Positions 5,497 through 7,870 of a DNA stretch of 7,870 nt are shown piece by piece. The position numbers and the translations under genes were made by a program. Below the pieces are notes generated by a model. The model was not told where the DNA came from. It was given only the letters and a program-made list of their open reading frames with translations, and made no database searches. Within the stretch, counting starts at the first letter, position 1. Every line of letters begins with the position of its first letter. The DNA comes from Bacteroidales bacterium (GTDB taxonomy: Bacteria; Bacteroidota; Bacteroidia; Bacteroidales; Bacteroidaceae). Location of the stretch: contig SFCP01000085.1 in assembly GCA_004558535.1 (NCBI GenBank), positions 1-7,870 on the forward strand, read 5' to 3'.

Positions 5497-7634
5497 TCAG
5501 CGGGCGGTGGGATGCAGCAGGCGTCTCGCCGCCTGCTGTTGCATTTGTCGCTCGGCCCGACGCTGGAAATCCTCCCAGCACCGCCGCCGCGCTGCGCTCC
5601 AGCCGGCTTCGGCCAAGGCCATGGCCCGCGGAAAGGCCATATAGTACAGCCGCTCGACGCTTGGGATGCACTCGCTCCAAAGTGTGCCGGCTACGCCCAT
5701 CAGATGCGCCTCCTCGAAGTCTGCGCCAAATCCCCATGCGGGGTCCAGGCGGTAGGTTTGCTCCAATGTCGTGACGGGCATGCCCCAGTTGACCTCGGGC
5801 ATATCGCCCGCAGCGGCGGGGTAGTCTAAGTAGCAGTGTTCGCCGGGGCAGAGCATGATGCGCGCGCCGTTGTCCACTGCTGCCCGGATGGCTGCGGCGG
5901 TCAGCCCGTGGCGCCAGGCGAAGGTGATGCAGCCCGCGGGAATTTCGCGGAAGTCTGTCTCGTACCAGAACATGGGCACTTTGTCGTACTGCGTGCGGAG
6001 TGTGTCAATGACTCGCCGGAACAGGTAGTCCTGCAGCCGCCAGTTTTCGCTGCCGTCGGTGGTGGTGATGCCCAGCGCATGCCGCAGGGAGTCGCACTTG
6101 GCACAGTGGGTCCAACAGCCCAAGGGAGGATTGCCCGCCTCGTCGCCCCCGAGGTGAATATAGCGCGAGGGGAAAACGGTGCTCAGTTCGCGGAACACAT
6201 TGCCTAAGAATTCGTAGACAAATTCTTCGCCCGGGCACAAAAGTTCGTTGGAGACGCCGCAGGTAGTGCGCAGGGGCACTTGCTGCCCGCCGCAGGTGAG
6301 GCGCGGATAGCAGTGGATGGCAGCGACTTCGTGCCCCGGCATTTCGATTTCGGGGATGATCTCCACGTGGTAGCGGGCGGCAAAGGCGACGAAGTCCCGC
6401 ATCTCCTCTTGGGTGTAGTACCCCGAAATCTGCAGCGGCATGTCGTCCATCCCCACCCGGCTGCTTCCCTGTTCGGTGAGCAGGGGATAGGACTTTATCT
6501 CTATGCGCCAGGCTTGATCGTCCACGAGGTGGAGGTGAAGGGCATTGAATTTGTAGCGAGCCATCTCGACGACGAAGGGCCGCAGGTCGTCGAGGGAGAT
6601 AAAAATGCGGGCCGGGTCGACCATCAGTTCGCGCAGGGCGGTGCGTGGCTGGTCCGTGATGACGAGGGTGGGAAGGGCGCTGCAGCGTGCTTCGGGGTCG
6701 GGTGTGTCGAGCAGTTGGCTTAGTGTCATGAGTCCCCAGAATACGCCGCGCGGTGAGCCACCGGTGATACAGATGCCCCGGGTGGTGACTTCGAGTCGGT
6801 AGGCTTCGTCGGTGTGCCGGCTGTATGTGCTGTCTACTCGCAGCAGCAGTCGCGCCCTGCCCCGGCCGGGGCGATATGTAGTGCGGGTGGCGAGCAATTG
6901 CAGGGCGTGCTGGTATTCGTTGGTCAGCGAGGGGTCAGCCTCGATGCCGCCCAAGTGGCGCAGCAGCAGCGTGCCGCCCGTCTGTACCAAGCTGTCGGGT
7001 GCGGGCAGCAGGCCGAGCGGACCGGCGGGTTGCGCTGCATCCTCATCCGCCTCGTAGAGCAGGCTCCATCCCGGGGCCGTGCGATAGGCTTGCTCGCTGC
7101 CGCGTGGCACGCGAAGCCGCAGGCTCCGTCCCCGCAGTCCGAGAAAGGTGCTGGGATGGGCAGGTGGTGGCACGGCGGCGCTGACCTGAATTTCCTGCAG
7201 GCTGTCCAGTCCGGCGAAAGTCAGCCTGCCCAACTTGGGCCGGCCTGACAGGGTGAGGCTGCGCAGTCGGCGGCAGCCGGCAAATGCTTCGTCGCCCACC
7301 TCGGTCACCCCGGGCGGCAGGATGAGCGTGGTCAGGCTGTCGCAGGCATAGCAGGCACGTGCTCCGATGCTTTGCAGGCTGTCGGGCAGCAGCAGTGTCT
7401 GCAGCCGGTGGCAGGCAAAGAGTGCGTTCGGGGGAAGGGCTTGGCACAGGCTGCGCCGTAGATCGACTTCCTGCAGACGGGGACAGCAGTCGCGCAGCCG
7501 GCGAAAGTCAGAATTGCCCGTCGTGGAAAGTGGGCTGCCTACGAATGTGATGTGGGTAGCGGCAACGTGCCCACGACTTGTGCCGAAGCGGTCATGCAGG
7601 ATATGGTGAGAATGAGGGTGGGGAGAAACTTCAT
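5497..7634 (-). CDS. Secreted LRR-GH20 beta-N-acetylhexosaminidase, apparent frameshift after signal peptide
   Basis: The main frame is open from 7686 down to the TGA at 5497; residue numbers here count from its in-frame ATG at 7686 (729 residues). Residues about 60-215 are a BspA-like leucine-rich repeat module: units such as LQTLLLPDSLQSIGARACYACDSL and LTTLILPPGVTEVGDEAFAGC, closed by a typical cap, LRVPRGSEQAYRTAPGW. Residues about 235-327 resemble the GH20 N-terminal accessory domain. The GH20 barrel runs from about 345 to 700 with LHLHLVDDQAWRIEIKSYP (383-401), IIPEIEMPGHEVAA (443-456), the catalytic pair in HLGGDE (Asp515, Glu516), TLWSE (668-672) and FPRAMALAEAGWS. It should remove terminal N-acetylhexosamine from glycans. 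The start is placed at 7634 because that ATG begins a clear signal peptide, but in another frame; a single missing base near 7570-7572 would join them into about 712 residues. The alternative start at 7686 gives a histidine-rich, non-secretory N-terminus. Either the gene is broken or the base is a sequence error. Confidence 0.85.
7539..7634 (-). other. Out-of-frame signal peptide of the GH20 gene
   Basis: A 31-codon frame starts at ATG 7634 and ends at TAG 7539-7541. It begins MKFLPTLILTISCMTASA followed by QVVG, a textbook signal peptide with one Lys, a hydrophobic core and an Ala-Ser-Ala cleavage site before Gln19. Upstream, AAGAAG at about 7641-7646 offers a purine-rich ribosome site. The frame lies one base out of step with the LRR-GH20 frame, which reads HVAATHITFVGSP across the same DNA. 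It is interpreted as the true N-terminus of that gene rather than a separate peptide. Confidence 0.75.
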
Positions 7635-7702
7635 GGAAATCTTCTTTTAATTGGGGTAGGACTCCCGCCGGATGGTTGAATTGCATATTACGGGGCTGCG
7701 GC

Positions 7703-7753
7703 TCAGCAATCAGAGCAAGCTTTACTGCGCTCGCCTTGCAGGCAAATTGCTAA
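7703..7753. repeat. Nested inverted repeat between the two minus-strand genes
   Basis: TCAGCAAT (7703-7710) pairs with ATTGCTAA (7746-7753), with one wobble in RNA. Inside it, GCAAGC (7715-7720) pairs with GCTCGC (7729-7734), also with one wobble. The outer arm includes the stop codon of the upstream gene. No T-run follows on the - strand, so a standard terminator is unlikely. It may be a REP-like intergenic element or an RNA processing or stabilising structure. Confidence 0.4.
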
Positions 7754-7870
7754 TTCCTATTTTTTACAAAGTCCGCCTGTAGCAGGTCGTCGCCGCTGGG
7801 GGATTGGAAGATACGGATGCCAAATTCCGGCAGCACAGCGATGATGTGCTCAAAGATTTGCGAAGCTGCA
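7750..7870 (-). CDS. C-terminal end of an unidentified protein (partial)
   Basis: On the - strand an open frame enters from the right edge of the window (codons from 7869) and ends at TAG, 7750-7752. The last 39 residues include IFEHIIAVLPEFGIRIFQSP and end in DFVKNRN. Codon use fits a real gene, with a mixed hydrophobic and charged pattern. A second frame is also open over most of the stretch but gives a Ser/Cys/Pro-rich sequence and is less convincing. I do not recognise the family. The gene lies 115 bases upstream of the GH20 signal-peptide ATG in the same direction. No TAnnTTTG box is seen in the gap, so the two may be co-transcribed. Confidence 0.5.
   Translation of the reverse strand, partial: AASQIFEHIIAVLPEFGIRIFQSPSGDDLLQADFVKNRN

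Noticed and set aside
5515..5538. CAGCAGGCG / CGCCTGCTG hairpin as a terminator for the operon or the GH20 gene
   Set aside because: It lies inside the GH20 coding region in a Gln/Ala/Arg-rich stretch and no T-run follows directly on either strand. The T-run at 5491-5496 on the - strand is about 18 bases past the stem.
4265..5737. 490-codon open frame antisense to the permease gene
   Set aside because: It is an artefact of GC-rich codon bias opposite a gene with complete MacB features. Its translation is rich in His, Gly and Asp with no domain or membrane pattern.

Overview
The window looks like a GC-rich member of the Bacteroidales (Bacteroidetes), perhaps Prevotellaceae-like. The evidence is a BspA-type leucine-rich repeat protein, a MacB-type exporter with its ATPase and permease on separate genes, the absence of strong Shine-Dalgarno sites before most genes, and matches to the Bacteroidetes -7 promoter box TAnnTTTG. 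Genus-level placement is inference only.

Layout: positions 1-647 hold no convincing gene. They contain an imperfect hairpin (about 38-69), a TAnnTTTG box (111-118), a strong intrinsic terminator (126-168), and then about 480 bases of leader with a 21-bp tandem repeat, several AAACTATC motifs, a GTGCAC dyad and a second TAnnTTTG box (577-584). Positions 648-5473 hold four genes on the + strand that read as one operon: a TolC-type outer-membrane channel, a MacA-type periplasmic adaptor, a MacB-type ATPase and a MacB-type permease. Together they would form an ATP-driven tripartite exporter that moves substrate from the periplasm or inner membrane across the outer membrane. The substrate cannot be read from sequence. 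The gaps after the channel and adaptor genes contain short AT-rich repeats, the second being a tandem array of the heptamer GAATTAG.

Positions 5497-7634 on the - strand, convergent with the operon, hold a large secreted glycosidase: an N-terminal BspA-like leucine-rich repeat module followed by a GH20 beta-N-acetylhexosaminidase with its catalytic Asp-Glu pair intact. A clear signal peptide (ATG at 7634) lies in a different frame from the rest of the protein, so the gene carries an apparent one-base frameshift just after the signal peptide. Upstream, the last 39 codons of another - strand gene run off the window edge; its stop codon sits inside a single copy of the same GAATTAG-type repeat.

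The most notable points are the LRR-GH20 fusion, the frameshift that separates it from its export signal, and short repeats that abut the 3' ends of three different genes. I saw no CRISPR array, tRNA, rRNA, integrase or transposase.
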